Shown here: piece after piece, positions 25,746 through 34,710 of the stretch | Layout: every line of letters begins with the position of its first letter | How positions within the stretch are numbered: position 1 is the first letter of the stretch | Source of the DNA: Clostridia bacterium | Lineage (GTDB): Bacteria; Bacillota; Clostridia; Oscillospirales; CAG-272 | Reading direction: 5' to 3' | Assembly (NCBI GenBank): GCA_017482355.1 | Contig: JAFUNJ010000010.1 | Span: 1-64,000, forward strand | Length of the DNA stretch: 64,000 bases | Program-made: the position numbers and the translations under genes | The notes under the pieces: generated by a model | What the model was told of the DNA's origin: nothing | Databases searched by the model: none | Seen by the model: the letters and a program-made list of their open reading frames with translations, nothing else

Positions 25746-27167
25746 ATGATAAATAAGACCAACATTCTTTTTGGAACAGGCGGCTGGAGAGCAATAATCG
25801 GCGACGAGTTCACAAGAGAAAACATTGAGCGCGTTGCGCAGGGAGTCTGCGATCTTATGATCGAGGAAAACAAGACCGAGCTTCCCGTTATGATCGGCTA
25901 CGACAGAAGATTCCTTTCCGAAAGTGCGGCGCATTGGATAGCAGGGGTTTTGACCGCTAACGGCATCAAGGTCTGGTTTATGAACCGAAGTGCGCCGACG
26001 CCGCTTGTAATGTTTACCGTCAAGCACGAGTGTCTGCACTACGGCATTGAGGTAACTGCAAGCCATAACCCTGCAGAATATAACGGAATCAAGCTTATCG
26101 TTGAGGAAGGACGCGACGCGTCCGTTGAATGCACGAAGCGCCTTGAAGAGCTTATTGCTGTATCAGAGCCGAAAAGTATTTCCTTTGAGCAAGCGCTTGA
26201 AGGCGGAATGATAAAGATACTGAAAACGCCGTTCAACGACTTTATTGACTCGATTTTGTCGAATCTTGACGTTGAGAAGATAAAGAACTCGGGCGTCAGG
26301 ATCCTTTTCGATCCGATGCACGGTTCGGCAACCTTCCCGATGATGTCTGTTCTTTATACCGCGCGTTGCACCGTCGACCTTATGGATTCAAATAAGGACG
26401 CATTTTTCGGCGGAAAGCTTCCTGCACCGGGACTTAAGCAGCTCGGTTCGCTCATCGGCAGAGTTACGAAGGAAAAATACGACCTCGGAATCGCCGTTGA
26501 CGGCGACGGCGACCGTCTCGGTATCGTTGACAGTAACGGTACTTATATATCGGCAAATCAGATACTCGTAATGCTTTACTATTATCTGCACGAATACCGC
26601 GGCTGGAAGGGTCCTGTCGTTCGTAATCTTGCAACGACTCACATGCTTGACGCCGTTGCGGAATCGTTTGGCGAAACCTGCTACGAGGTTCCCGTCGGCT
26701 TCAAGTATATTTCGTCAAAGCTGGACGAGACCGATGCGGTTCTCGGCGGAGAATCCTCGGGCGGTCTTACCGTGCGCGGACACATATTCGGTAAGGACTC
26801 GATCTACGCCGCCGCGCTTTTCGTTGAAATGGTCTGCGCTATCGGAAAGACGCCGAAGGAGATCTGGGACGAGCTTGAGGATAAATACGGCAAGTTCGTT
26901 ATGGAAGAGGGCAACTTTGTCTTCGAGCCGTCGGATAAGACGCGCATCAACAAAATGCTTATGGAAGATAAGCTTCTGCCGACATTCGATGGCTTCGAGC
27001 TTGACCGCGTAAATTATGAGGATGGCTGCAAGATCTACTTCAAGGACGGATCGTTCGTTATTTGCCGCTTCTCGGGTACTGAGCCGCTGCTCCGTATATT
27101 TGCCGAATCGAGTACATCGGAAAAGGCAAATGAGCTTATAAATGAAATGAAGAGCTTTGTAAAGTGA
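25746..27167 (+). CDS. Phosphoglucomutase/phosphomannomutase family protein
   Basis: The 473-residue enzyme is an alpha-D-phosphohexomutase moving phosphate between C1 and C6 of a hexose via a phosphoserine. TASHNPAEYNGIK holds the catalytic Ser, DGDGDRLGIVD binds Mg, GGESSG is the sugar-binding loop and FSGTEPLLRIFAE the phosphate-binding loop. The N-terminus FGTGGWRAIIGDEF is also typical. Length fits the bacterial group. Whether glucose, mannose or glucosamine phosphate is used cannot be decided. The nearest upstream gene is pduL. Confidence 0.93.
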   Translation: MINKTNILFGTGGWRAIIGDEFTRENIERVAQGVCDLMIEENKTELPVMIGYDRRFLSESAAHWIAGVLTANGIKVWFMNRSAPTPLVMFTVKHECLHYGIEVTASHNPAEYNGIKLIVEEGRDASVECTKRLEELIAVSEPKSISFEQALEGGMIKILKTPFNDFIDSILSNLDVEKIKNSGVRILFDPMHGSATFPMMSVLYTARCTVDLMDSNKDAFFGGKLPAPGLKQLGSLIGRVTKEKYDLGIAVDGDGDRLGIVDSNGTYISANQILVMLYYYLHEYRGWKGPVVRNLATTHMLDAVAESFGETCYEVPVGFKYISSKLDETDAVLGGESSGGLTVRGHIFGKDSIYAAALFVEMVCAIGKTPKEIWDELEDKYGKFVMEEGNFVFEPSDKTRINKMLMEDKLLPTFDGFELDRVNYEDGCKIYFKDGSFVICRFSGTEPLLRIFAESSTSEKANELINEMKSFVK

Positions 27168-27173
27168 GCAATA

Positions 27174-27199
27174 AAAAACTCCCCGAAAGGGGAGTTTTT
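27174..27199. terminator. Bidirectional terminator between the mutase gene and msrC
   Basis: AAAAAACTCCCC pairs with GGGGAGTTTTT around GAAA, serving both converging genes. Confidence 0.88.
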
Positions 27200-27200
27200 C

Positions 27201-27659
27201 TTATGCCTTTGTTTTGTCGAGAACCATGCTGATTCCGTAAGCGACCTCAACGAGGCCTTCGTTATTCTGACCGTGGAAGCGGTCGACGGTCGCACTGTCG
27301 ATGTCGAGGACACCGTAGAGCTTTCCGTTCTTGTAGATCGGGAAGACGATCTCGCTGTTGGTTTCGGGATCGCATGAGATATAATCGCCGTAGTTATGTA
27401 CGTTCGGAACGACTATCGGCTCGTCTGCCTGCGCGGATCTGCCGCATACGCCGTGACCAAGCTCGATCTCTGTGCAGGCGACCTTGCCCTGGAACGGTCC
27501 GAGTATCAGCTTCCCGTCGCGGAGAAGATAGAAGCCGACCCAGTTTACGTCGATCATATTTTCATAAATATAAGCGGCTATATTCGAGAGGGCGGTGACT
27601 TCGTATTCTACACCCTCGGACATGAGCAGAATATTTCTTTTTATGTTATCGAATGTCAT
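27201..27659 (-). CDS. msrC: Free methionine-(R)-sulfoxide reductase (GAF domain)
   Basis: The 152-residue single GAF domain has the three conserved cysteines of fRMsr, here Cys62, Cys72 and Cys96. Their spacing (10 and 24) equals that of the E. coli enzyme (84, 94, 118). It should reduce free methionine R-sulfoxide with thioredoxin as electron source, giving oxidative-damage repair in the cytoplasm. ATG 27659 follows AAGGAAAA; the frame is open further upstream but that would overlap the membrane protein gene. It is last in a minus-strand operon starting with the hydratase gene. Confidence 0.92.
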   Translation of the reverse strand: MTFDNIKRNILLMSEGVEYEVTALSNIAAYIYENMIDVNWVGFYLLRDGKLILGPFQGKVACTEIELGHGVCGRSAQADEPIVVPNVHNYGDYISCDPETNSEIVFPIYKNGKLYGVLDIDSATVDRFHGQNNEGLVEVAYGISMVLDKTKA

Positions 27660-27660
27660 G

Positions 27661-27939
27661 TTATTTTCCTTTCTTTGATAGGCGGATGACGATTCCTGCC
27701 GTGATCTGCGCAATTGAAAGAATGGCTGCAATGGTAACCGGTATTATACCGATAAGATTATCCTTGTCGATTATAAGGTGCAATCCGTAAACCAATGAAG
27801 CAATCGTTGCCGCGATGCCGATAAGCGAGATGATGACCGCGAGCACGCGGTAGCGCTTTTTCTTCTTCTTTTCTTCCGGTACCACGAGCATCATAAGCTC
27901 CATGTATATTTCAATCAGTATTTCAAAAATTATGTCCAA
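27661..27939 (-). CDS. Small membrane protein, unknown function
   Basis: I do not recognise this family. The 92-residue product begins with an acidic amphipathic segment (MDIIFEILIEIYMEL), then a KKKKKRYR stretch and two hydrophobic helices (about 33-56 and 64-87), and a basic C-terminus. The best start is TTG 27939, nine bases after AGAGG; a second in-frame TTG at 27969 would overlap the upstream gene by 11 bases. The stop is one base from the msrC start, so it is probably translationally coupled within the operon. A small integral membrane accessory protein is all that can be said. Confidence 0.6.
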   Translation of the reverse strand: MDIIFEILIEIYMELMMLVVPEEKKKKKRYRVLAVIISLIGIAATIASLVYGLHLIIDKDNLIGIIPVTIAAILSIAQITAGIVIRLSKKGK

Positions 27940-27958
27940 TGTAAGATCGCCTCTTAGG

Positions 27959-28783
27959 TCAGCGGGCAATGAGCTCTTCGAGTAGTTCCTTTGCCATGAG
28001 GATGTCTTTTATCTGCTGATCGCCCGAGATCTCGCGCTCGATGGTGATAGGACCGTCATAGCCGATCTCCTTAAGGCGTGCGATGAACGCGGGATAATTT
28101 ACCTTTCCTTCGCCAAGGGGCTTTTCTTCGCCGAGGTCTCTGCCGTTCGTCGGGTAACAGCCGTCCTTGCCGTGAACGTCCTTGACGTACTGACCGAAGG
28201 TGTCGAGAGCGTCAACGGGGTTTGCCTTACCGTATAGAATAAGGTTTGCGGGGTCAAGATTGATTCCAAGATTGGGCAGACCTATATCTTCGATCGTTCT
28301 GCGGAGGGTAACAGGGGTTTCCTGTCCCGTTTCAAAGAGGAAGTACTGTCCGTTTTCCCGGCAGTGGCTTGCGATTTTGCGAAGCACATCGACGACGTCC
28401 TTATAGAGGTCTGACATCGGGTTTTCGGGAAGGAAGCCGGCGTGCGTTGCAATCTGAGTAACGCCGAGCTTCTTACCGAAGTCGGAGCCGAGAATGAGGT
28501 CTTCGACTCTTTCGTCACGCAAATAGGTAGGCACGATACCGAGGGTGTTTTGTCCTTCATAGAAGTTCCACTCCGTTTTTCCTCTCCAACCGCACCAGAG
28601 GGTTGAAAGGGTAACGCCGTATTCGCCTAAGGCATATTTGATCTTTTCTGCCGCTTCGTCGGTGTAGCACTCCATATTCCAGCATTTGATCTGGCAGGAG
28701 GAAAGTCCCATATCCTTGACCTTTTTGATTTCCGCTACTATGTCCACATTTGGCTCGAGCGATACAAGTACTCCTATTTTCAT
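27959..28783 (-). CDS. Sugar phosphate isomerase/epimerase family TIM-barrel protein
   Basis: The 274-residue protein has the AP_endonuc_2-type TIM barrel shared by sugar isomerases and epimerases such as IolE and hydroxypyruvate isomerase. Metal-ligand regions are visible: THAGFLPE, LFETGQET, NLDPANLILYGK, DVHGKDG, and ITIEREISGD near the C-terminus. These match the Glu-Asp-His-Glu pattern of the fold. It lies 13 bases downstream of an aconitase-family hydratase gene, which suggests a shared catabolic path for a sugar acid or keto acid. The exact substrate cannot be read from sequence. AAGGAA precedes the ATG. Confidence 0.82.
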   Translation of the reverse strand: MKIGVLVSLEPNVDIVAEIKKVKDMGLSSCQIKCWNMECYTDEAAEKIKYALGEYGVTLSTLWCGWRGKTEWNFYEGQNTLGIVPTYLRDERVEDLILGSDFGKKLGVTQIATHAGFLPENPMSDLYKDVVDVLRKIASHCRENGQYFLFETGQETPVTLRRTIEDIGLPNLGINLDPANLILYGKANPVDALDTFGQYVKDVHGKDGCYPTNGRDLGEEKPLGEGKVNYPAFIARLKEIGYDGPITIEREISGDQQIKDILMAKELLEELIAR

Positions 28784-28796
28784 AGTGTTATTCCTT

Positions 28797-30968
28797 TCAG
28801 CTTCTGTAATAGTTTATAAGGCATCCGTCGAGGATTATCTGTCTTTCGTCATCGGTCATGTTCGAGACTGTAAGAGTAAGCGGCTTCTTGTCTCCGTTTT
28901 CCTTGATGATATAGGCGTTAAATACGTCGGTCTTGCTTATGATCGCATCCTTAACGCCGAGAACGAGGATGTAGTCTCCGACTTCAAAATCGGGCTCAGT
29001 CTCGGAAAGGAAGGGAAGCATACCCCAGTTGATAAGGTTTGAGCGATAGCGCTTTGTAGCGTATTCGAGCGCGATATTTGCAGAGCCGCCGAGAACTCTC
29101 TGGCAGGACGCTGCTTGCTCACGTGCAGAGCCGTCGCCGGGCTTTCTTGCGTAAATTACGCTTCCGATCTGGGGAAGCTCCTTTTTACCCGTCAGCTCGT
29201 TTACCGTATTGCATACTGCATCACACGGCTTCTCGTTTACGGTTGCCTTTGCACGGGAAACGTATTCGGGGTCCTTGCGCGAGAGAGCAAACTCAGCGAG
29301 CTTGAGGGGATTGGAACGGTAGGACGAGGTCTCTCCCGAGGGGATAAGCTCGTCTGTTGTTGTTACAGCGTCGGTTATGTATGAGCAGACCTTCATCAGG
29401 ATGTTATCGCCGAGGGCGGGCATATTCGGCCAGTCTGCGATGTTCGGTCCGAAGCGTAGCTCAACTGTCGGATCTGCTTTGCCGAAGCCGTAATAAACAC
29501 GGCTCTTATATGCAGAGTCGTCGTAAACGTAGCTCGGCTCGGTATAGTCGATATCAAGGTCTGTAGCGGCAGTAAGGATACCGCCGTTAGCCGCTGTTGC
29601 GGCGATCGAACGCGCGTCCATAAGAGCAACGTATGCGCTCTGGTTATTACCGGGCTTTGAACCCTCGCGGTTCGGGAAGTTACGGGTAGAATGACGGATA
29701 GAAAGGCATCCGTTTGCGGGAACGTCGCCTGCGCCGAAGCAGGGGCCGCAGAACGCGGTGCGGAGCGTTACGCCGCTTCCGAGCAGGTCGGAGGCAGTGC
29801 CTTCCTTCATAAGCTGAGTCATAACGGGCTGAGACGCGGGGTAAGCTGAGAGGGCAAACTCACCGTTACCGATGCTCTTGCCGCGCAGAATATCTGCAGC
29901 CGCTACGATGTTATCGTATATACCGCCTGCGCATCCTGCAATTACGCCCTGCTCGACGCGGATATTTCCGTTTTCGTCTATCTTCGAGAAAAGCTCGCTC
30001 AGACCCAAGCGCTCAAGCACGCCCTTGGGGTCTGCCTTAAGCTCGTTTACGGTTACTGCGTTTCCGGGATGGAAGGGAAGCGCGATCATGCTTTCGATTT
30101 TGCTGAGGTCAACGGTGACCATAGAATCGTAATAAGCGACGGAAGCCGGCTTAAGCTCCTTATACGCCTCGGGGCGTCCGTGCTTTTCGAAGTATTCCTT
30201 GGTCTTTTCGTCGGTTACCCAGATGGAAGAGAGGCAGGTTGTCTCGGTCGTCATAACGTCGATTCCGTTACGGAATTCGATCGGAAGATTCTTTACGCCC
30301 TCGCCGACGAACTCAAGCACCTTATTCTTAACGAAGCCCGACGAGAATACCGCGCCGATAAGTGCGATAGCAACGTCGTGCGGTCCGACACCCTTCTTGG
30401 GTGTGCCTACAAGGTTGATAGCAACGACCTCGGGCATCGGAATATCGTAGGTCTTTTTAAGAAGCTGCTTTACAAGCTCGGGTCCGCCCTCGCCTATTGC
30501 CATAGTACCCAGTGCGCCGTAACGCGTATGGCTGTCCGAGCCGAGGATCATCTTTCCGCATCCGCTCATCGTTTCTCTCATATAAGAGTGAATTACCGAC
30601 TGATGCGCGGGAACATAGATTCCGCCGTATTTCTTTGCGGCGCTAAGACCGAAGAGGTGGTCGTCCTCGTTTATCGTACCGCCCACAGCGCAAAGCGAGT
30701 TATGGCAGTTCGTGAGAACGTAGGGGAGCGGGAAAGAGGTAAGTCCGCTCGCTCTTGCCGTCTGGATTATTCCGACGTAGGTTATGTCGTGCGACGCCAT
30801 CGCGTCGAAGCGGATCTTTAAGTCCTTATCGTTTCCCGAGGTGTTATGAGCGGTCAGAATAGAATATGCTATAGTGCCCTTTCTTGCCTCGTCTGCCGAA
30901 ACAGTATATTCCTTTGTAAATGTTTCTCCGTTAAGAAGAAAGACGCCGTCTTTTTCGAGCTTGATCAT
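28797..30968 (-). CDS. Aconitase-family hydratase (YbhJ-like)
   Basis: The 723-residue protein has the aconitase large domain (about 1-500) and a swivel domain (about 560-720). Typical segments are [42 protein letters not shown] and [11 protein letters not shown], with the cysteines that would hold a 4Fe-4S cluster, and NRNFP-like [11 protein letters not shown]. It is closer to the unassigned YbhJ/hydratase branch than to citrate-cycle aconitase. AGGAGGC five bases upstream fixes ATG 30968 over an upstream in-frame start at 31004. It leads an operon with an isomerase-like gene, a small membrane protein gene and msrC, so it may dehydrate a sugar or dicarboxylic acid. Substrate unknown. Confidence 0.85.
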   Translation of the reverse strand: MIKLEKDGVFLLNGETFTKEYTVSADEARKGTIAYSILTAHNTSGNDKDLKIRFDAMASHDITYVGIIQTARASGLTSFPLPYVLTNCHNSLCAVGGTINEDDHLFGLSAAKKYGGIYVPAHQSVIHSYMRETMSGCGKMILGSDSHTRYGALGTMAIGEGGPELVKQLLKKTYDIPMPEVVAINLVGTPKKGVGPHDVAIALIGAVFSSGFVKNKVLEFVGEGVKNLPIEFRNGIDVMTTETTCLSSIWVTDEKTKEYFEKHGRPEAYKELKPASVAYYDSMVTVDLSKIESMIALPFHPGNAVTVNELKADPKGVLERLGLSELFSKIDENGNIRVEQGVIAGCAGGIYDNIVAAADILRGKSIGNGEFALSAYPASQPVMTQLMKEGTASDLLGSGVTLRTAFCGPCFGAGDVPANGCLSIRHSTRNFPNREGSKPGNNQSAYVALMDARSIAATAANGGILTAATDLDIDYTEPSYVYDDSAYKSRVYYGFGKADPTVELRFGPNIADWPNMPALGDNILMKVCSYITDAVTTTDELIPSGETSSYRSNPLKLAEFALSRKDPEYVSRAKATVNEKPCDAVCNTVNELTGKKELPQIGSVIYARKPGDGSAREQAASCQRVLGGSANIALEYATKRYRSNLINWGMLPFLSETEPDFEVGDYILVLGVKDAIISKTDVFNAYIIKENGDKKPLTLTVSNMTDDERQIILDGCLINYYRS

Positions 30969-31004
30969 TTTTTGCCTCCTGATTGACTCGTATTTATAAC
31001 GCAA

Positions 31005-31028
31005 AAGCGCCTCGGAAACGAGGCGCTT
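31005..31028 (-). terminator. Terminator of secG
   Basis: On the minus strand AAGCGCCTCG pairs with CGAGGCGCTT around TTTC, ending TTTTGCG. It lies between secG and the hydratase gene. Confidence 0.75.
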
Positions 31029-31080
31029 CTGAAATCAATATTAGATCTTGACGCCGCAAGTATTCAGCGGATGTCGTTTA

Positions 31081-31485
31081 TTACTGACCGTCGGTAGTAG
31101 CAGCAGGATCGGTAGTATCTGCGGTAGTCGTGTCAGCAGTGGAAGAACCGTCGGGAGTAGTGGTTGTGTCGGAGCTGGTGTCGCCGGACGGTGTTGTCGT
31201 TGTAGAATCGACATTTTCGAGTTCTTCGCGGGAGTTATTGTGGATAACATCCTCTTTCTGAATAACGAAAGAAACGATAACAAGAATAGCGAAAATGATA
31301 GCTACAACGATGGTAAGCTTATTAAGAATGTAGTCGCGGCTGTTTCCCTTGTTCTTTCCGTAGTAGGTATCGGAAGAAGATCCGCTGAGAGCGCTGGACA
31401 TGCCCTTTTCCTTACTCGACTGAAGAAGAACGGCAATTACGAGAAACACTGCCGCAATTATAAGAATTATACCGATAGTAGTCAT
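31081..31485 (-). CDS. secG: Preprotein translocase subunit SecG with Thr-rich tail
   Basis: The 134-residue protein has two membrane helices (about 4-20 and 56-76) flanking a loop with LQSSKEKGMSSALSGSSSDTYYG, the SecG hallmark. SecG normally ends after the second helix at about 75-80 residues. Here about 50 extra residues rich in Thr, Ser, Asp and Pro follow (TTTTPSGDTSSD and similar). The composition resembles the stalks of the surface proteins in this window. Topology predicts that the tail lies outside the cell. It is monocistronic. AGGAGG precedes the ATG. Confidence 0.92.
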   Translation of the reverse strand: MTTIGIILIIAAVFLVIAVLLQSSKEKGMSSALSGSSSDTYYGKNKGNSRDYILNKLTIVVAIIFAILVIVSFVIQKEDVIHNNSREELENVDSTTTTPSGDTSSDTTTTPDGSSTADTTTADTTDPAATTDGQ

Positions 31486-31559
31486 TATATTTTATCCTCC
31501 TGAAAACCGCCTCTGCGCACTAGCGTCCCGGGCGGCGTATCTGTTTTACAAGCTTATCT

Positions 31560-31588
31560 ATTGTATCATACTTTTTTCTCAATTGCAA
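31560..31588 (-). promoter_or_regulatory. Promoter of secG
   Basis: On the minus strand TTGCAA and TACAAT are separated by 17 bases. The leader contains a CCGCC/GGCGG stem followed by TTTT just before the ribosome binding site, which could act as an attenuator. Confidence 0.6.
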
Positions 31589-31684
31589 GTACTAAAAACG
31601 ATTTTTCTCAAATTATTTTATTTTATAGTAAAAAAGTCATCAAAAAAGTATGTTTATTGACAGTTTTGCACCGAAAAAATGTGT

Positions 31685-31713
31685 TTGACAGACTGTAGGT
31701 AATGTTATATAAT
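31685..31713 (+). promoter_or_regulatory. Promoter of tcdA and the GNAT gene
   Basis: TTGACA and TATAAT are separated by 17 bases, 27 bases before the tcdA start. Confidence 0.8.
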
Positions 31714-31740
31714 ATTTTTATAACCGTTTTGGAGGAAAAA

Positions 31741-32427
31741 ATGACGGAAAATTGGCTTAATAGACAAAACGCTCTTATAGGCATTGAGGCGACTGAAAAG
31801 CTGCGGAAGGCGAGCGTTATGATATTCGGTATCGGAGGCGTCGGGTCGTTTGCTTCCGAGGCGATAGTTCGCTCGGGTGTCGGTAGGGTCGTGTTCGTTG
31901 ACGGTGATACAGTCTCGCTTACGAACATCAACCGCCAGCTTATTGCCGACACATCGACTGTTGGGCAGGGTAAGGCGGAGATTATGGCAAGACGCGCCAA
32001 AATCATTAATCCCGAGTGTGACGCAATTTCCGAGAAGGTATTCGTTGACGCGTCAAACTGCTATGAGCTTTTAGACAAGCATCGCCCCGACTTTATTATC
32101 GACTGCATTGACACCGTTTCGTCAAAGCTTCTCATAATTAAATGGGCGACTGACAACGGCGTTAAGATAATTTCCTCGATGGGAACGGGGAACAAGCTCG
32201 ACCCTTCGAGGTTTCAGATAACCGACATAAAAAAGACCGCAGTCTGTCCGCTTGCGCGCGTTATGAGGCGCGAGCTTAAGAATATGGGCATAACGGCTCT
32301 TCCCGTGCTTTACAGTACCGAGAATCCGGTAAGAACAGGTGAACGCGTGCCTGCGTCGATCTCGTTCGTGCCGTCGAGCGCAGGACTTATGATGGCAGGT
32401 TACGTTATAAGAGAGCTTATAAAATGA
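31741..32427 (+). CDS. tcdA: tRNA threonylcarbamoyladenosine dehydratase
   Basis: The 228-residue ThiF/E1-like protein cyclises t6A37 of tRNAs with ATP. The N-terminus WLNRQNALIGIEATEKL is typical, the Rossmann loop is IFGIGGVGSFASEA, and VDGDTVSLTNINRQLIA supplies the adenylate-binding Arg/Asn residues. DCIDTVSSK and KKTAVCPLARVMRREL follow. ATG 31741 sits after TTGGAGGAAAAA; the frame opens further upstream, but that would start inside the promoter. Its last bases overlap the next start codon (ATGA), implying translational coupling. Confidence 0.92.
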   Translation: MTENWLNRQNALIGIEATEKLRKASVMIFGIGGVGSFASEAIVRSGVGRVVFVDGDTVSLTNINRQLIADTSTVGQGKAEIMARRAKIINPECDAISEKVFVDASNCYELLDKHRPDFIIDCIDTVSSKLLIIKWATDNGVKIISSMGTGNKLDPSRFQITDIKKTAVCPLARVMRRELKNMGITALPVLYSTENPVRTGERVPASISFVPSSAGLMMAGYVIRELIK

Positions 32428-33272
32428 AAAAGCTTATTGAGCTTGTAACCGACTTTGCCGAAAACGCTTCGCGTTTTGAGGAGGGCAAAAGAGAACGCGC
32501 GCTTTACGATCAATTCGTTCGCGCTTCGTACGGAATGGCGTATGCTGTCATTTGTGCAGACGACGTAAAGGATGTTAAGGACAAGGCGGATGCCCTTGAC
32601 AGGGCACTGACGCGCTCGAAGGAGGTCAAGCTGCTGCTTGACGGCTGTAACAGAATGAAGCTGACGGGCGAGGCGTTTAATAACCGTGCCGAAAGAAAGC
32701 TTGCGTCGGTCATTTATCGGATCAAAAAGGAACGAAGCGCTCTTGATTCTAAGGTCGGGAAGACCGCTCTTCGTCTTCCGAGGGCGAGAAATATTTTTCA
32801 TGCGCGGCGTCTCACGGTGCGGACTTTTCTTAAAGCCGATACCGAGAAGCTTCTTTCGCTCTATTCCGATCCGTTTTATAAGGAGTGCTCGCTTATATCG
32901 TTTGACGGCAGCGAGAAGCTTTACGAATATCTTAAAGCAGAGCCACCTTTTTACGCGGTCACAAGAAAGGGAAGCGGTGAGCTTATCGGCGCGATGGGGA
33001 TTTTTGCCGATGGACACGGCGGAAGGCGCGTCAAGCTTGAAATCGGAATTCTTCCCGAATTTCGCGCCTGCGGATACTTTTCCGAGATCATTGATGGCGC
33101 CTGCGAATACGCTTTTTCAAAGCTGAACGCCGAGGTCTTTGCCGTTTATCTGCCAAGCAAGCGCTCGTACCTCAGCCGACCTCTATCCCGTCTCGGATTC
33201 GAGCTCGAGGGCGCACTTAAGAGCTATGATAAGGACGGAGAGGACGTATTTGTTTATTCAAAAATGCGTTGA
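32424..33272 (+). CDS. GNAT-type acetyltransferase fused to an unknown helical domain
   Basis: The 282-residue protein has two parts. Residues 1-115 are predicted mostly helical and basic (EEGKRERALYDQFVRASYGMAYAVI and onwards) and match no family I recognise. Residues 125-280 fit a GNAT N-acetyltransferase of the RimJ/RimL-like type: RRLTVRTFLKADTEKLLSLYSD, IGAMGIFADGH, LEIGILPEFRACGYFSEIIDGACEYAF, and VFAVYLPSKRSYLSRPLSRLGFELEGAL. The acetyl-CoA loop is less typical (PEFRACGYF in place of RGxGxG). The ATG overlaps the tcdA stop, so it may act with tRNA modification or on a ribosomal or tRNA target; this is inference. Confidence 0.72.
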   Translation: MKKLIELVTDFAENASRFEEGKRERALYDQFVRASYGMAYAVICADDVKDVKDKADALDRALTRSKEVKLLLDGCNRMKLTGEAFNNRAERKLASVIYRIKKERSALDSKVGKTALRLPRARNIFHARRLTVRTFLKADTEKLLSLYSDPFYKECSLISFDGSEKLYEYLKAEPPFYAVTRKGSGELIGAMGIFADGHGGRRVKLEIGILPEFRACGYFSEIIDGACEYAFSKLNAEVFAVYLPSKRSYLSRPLSRLGFELEGALKSYDKDGEDVFVYSKMR

Positions 33273-33277
33273 TATGA

Positions 33278-33303
33278 AAAAGGACATCTTGCGATGTCCT
33301 TTT
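33278..33303 (+). terminator. Terminator after the GNAT gene
   Basis: AAAAGGACATC pairs with GATGTCCTTTT around a TTGC loop; it can serve both converging genes. Confidence 0.85.
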
Positions 33304-33310
33304 GCTGTTT

Positions 33311-34570
33311 TTATTCTTCTTCGTCCGTGTCGGGCTTGGGAGTGACTTGCATTTTGATCTGCGAGACGCGCTGACCGTCAAGTTTGGTTACGGTGACGGA
33401 TACGTTATCGTATTCGAAGCTGTCGCCAACGTCGGGTATCTTGCCCATTTGCTCCATCACCCATCCGCCGACGGATATGCTTTCCGATTCGATACTAAGA
33501 TCGTATTCCTTTGCAAAATCGTCGAGGTTTTCAAGGCAGTCGATAAGCCAGAGGTTTTCGCCTATACTCGTATAGTCTTCGGTCACTTCGTCGTGCTCGT
33601 CCCAAATTTCTCCGACAAGCTCCTCAAGAATATCCTCGAGCGTTACGATTCCGAGCGTTCCGCCGTACTCGTCGAGAACGACTGCAACGTGTGACTTGTT
33701 CTCCTGAAGAAGTCGGAGAAGCTCGCTCAGCGGTTCGCTTTTGAGAACGAATATGGGCGAGGTCATTACTTCCTTTATCGGCTTATCGGTAAGACCGGGA
33801 CCGTAATAAAAGTCCTTTTGGTGGATAATACCGACGATGCGGTCGATCGTCTCCTCGTAAACGGGCAGACGCGAGAATTTCGTCTCGGTAAATACCCTTG
33901 CTATTTCTTCCTTCGTGTCCTCTGTGCTGACCGCCTCGATGTCGACGCGGTGCGTCAGGATATCCTCTGCTTTAAGTTCCGAAAACTCTATCGCGTTTTT
34001 TAGCAGGTTACTTTCTTCCTCGTCGATTGAACCGTCCTCCTCGACCTCCTCGACGAGCATCAGAAGCTCTTCCTGCGACATTTTCGTGTCGCTTTCGACC
34101 TTAAATATCTTCGAAACGAGCTTTTTCCAGCCCGAGAAGATAAGGTTTAACGGTGTGAAAAGGAAGATGAGCGTGCGAATAAGGGGAGCTGAGAACATCG
34201 CGAATTTCTCGGGGCTGTCCTTTGCAACGCTTTTCGGGGTTATTTCTCCGAAGATAAGCACGACGACGGTAATCACCGCTGTCGAGACCGTTGCTCCGAC
34301 ATCGCCCATAAGGTCAACGAACAGCACCGTGCCGAGAGAAGCGGCGGTTATGTTTACTATGTTGTTTCCTATAAGTATCGTCGAAATGAGCGAATCGTAA
34401 TTATCGAGGAGCTTGTTAACGAGCTTCGCTTTTTTCTTTCCTTTTTCGGCAAGGGTTCTTATTTTCGTTCTGTTAAGAGACGAAAACGCCGTTTCTGTTG
34501 CAGAAAAATATGCTGACATCATAACGCAGAAGAGCATTATTCCGATGTATATATAGTGTATAGTTTCCAT
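33311..34570 (-). CDS. CNNM/CBS-domain transporter of the HlyC/CorC family
   Basis: The 419-residue membrane protein has a DUF21/CNNM domain with about four helices (residues 1-190, including SAYFSATETAFSSLNRTKIR and FGEITPKSVAKDSPEKFA). A CBS pair follows (about 205-325, with ILTHRVDIEAVS and EVMTSPIFVLK...VAVVLDEYGGTLGIVTLED), then a CorC_HlyC transporter-associated domain (about 340-410). Relatives export Mg or Co or sense them through the CBS domains. The start is supported by GGAGG about ten bases upstream. Its 5' leader is about 175 bases long and carries a small ORF that overlaps the start codon (see 34570-34710), hinting at translation-based control. Confidence 0.9.
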   Translation of the reverse strand: METIHYIYIGIMLFCVMMSAYFSATETAFSSLNRTKIRTLAEKGKKKAKLVNKLLDNYDSLISTILIGNNIVNITAASLGTVLFVDLMGDVGATVSTAVITVVVLIFGEITPKSVAKDSPEKFAMFSAPLIRTLIFLFTPLNLIFSGWKKLVSKIFKVESDTKMSQEELLMLVEEVEEDGSIDEEESNLLKNAIEFSELKAEDILTHRVDIEAVSTEDTKEEIARVFTETKFSRLPVYEETIDRIVGIIHQKDFYYGPGLTDKPIKEVMTSPIFVLKSEPLSELLRLLQENKSHVAVVLDEYGGTLGIVTLEDILEELVGEIWDEHDEVTEDYTSIGENLWLIDCLENLDDFAKEYDLSIESESISVGGWVMEQMGKIPDVGDSFEYDNVSVTVTKLDGQRVSQIKMQVTPKPDTDEEE

Positions 34571-34710
34571 TAGAATCTCACCTCCGCATTATTTTTGATA
34601 ACCGAAAAATGAGCGCAAAAAAGCACACCCATGCCCCGAATGGGAATGGATATGCCGCCATTTATCATAATACTTCGGTCGCAGTTACAATTATCACTGT
34701 CACTGTCCAT
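34570..34710 (-). CDS. Possible 46-residue upstream ORF coupled to the CNNM transporter gene
   Basis: On the minus strand ATG 34710 opens 46 codons ending in TAA that overlaps the transporter's start as TAATG. The peptide has two Cys close together (DNCNCD) and a hydrophobic patch (GMGVLFCAHF). A GGAGG lies about 15 bases upstream, rather far. Short leader ORFs control metal transporter genes elsewhere, for example mgtL, so this may be regulatory; no homology is claimed and it could be chance. Confidence 0.35.
   Translation of the reverse strand: MDSDSDNCNCDRSIMINGGISIPIRGMGVLFCAHFSVIKNNAEVRF

Noticed and set aside
25117-27167. Bacterial microcompartment locus around pduL
   Set aside because: No shell protein, aldehyde dehydrogenase or encapsulation peptide is visible.
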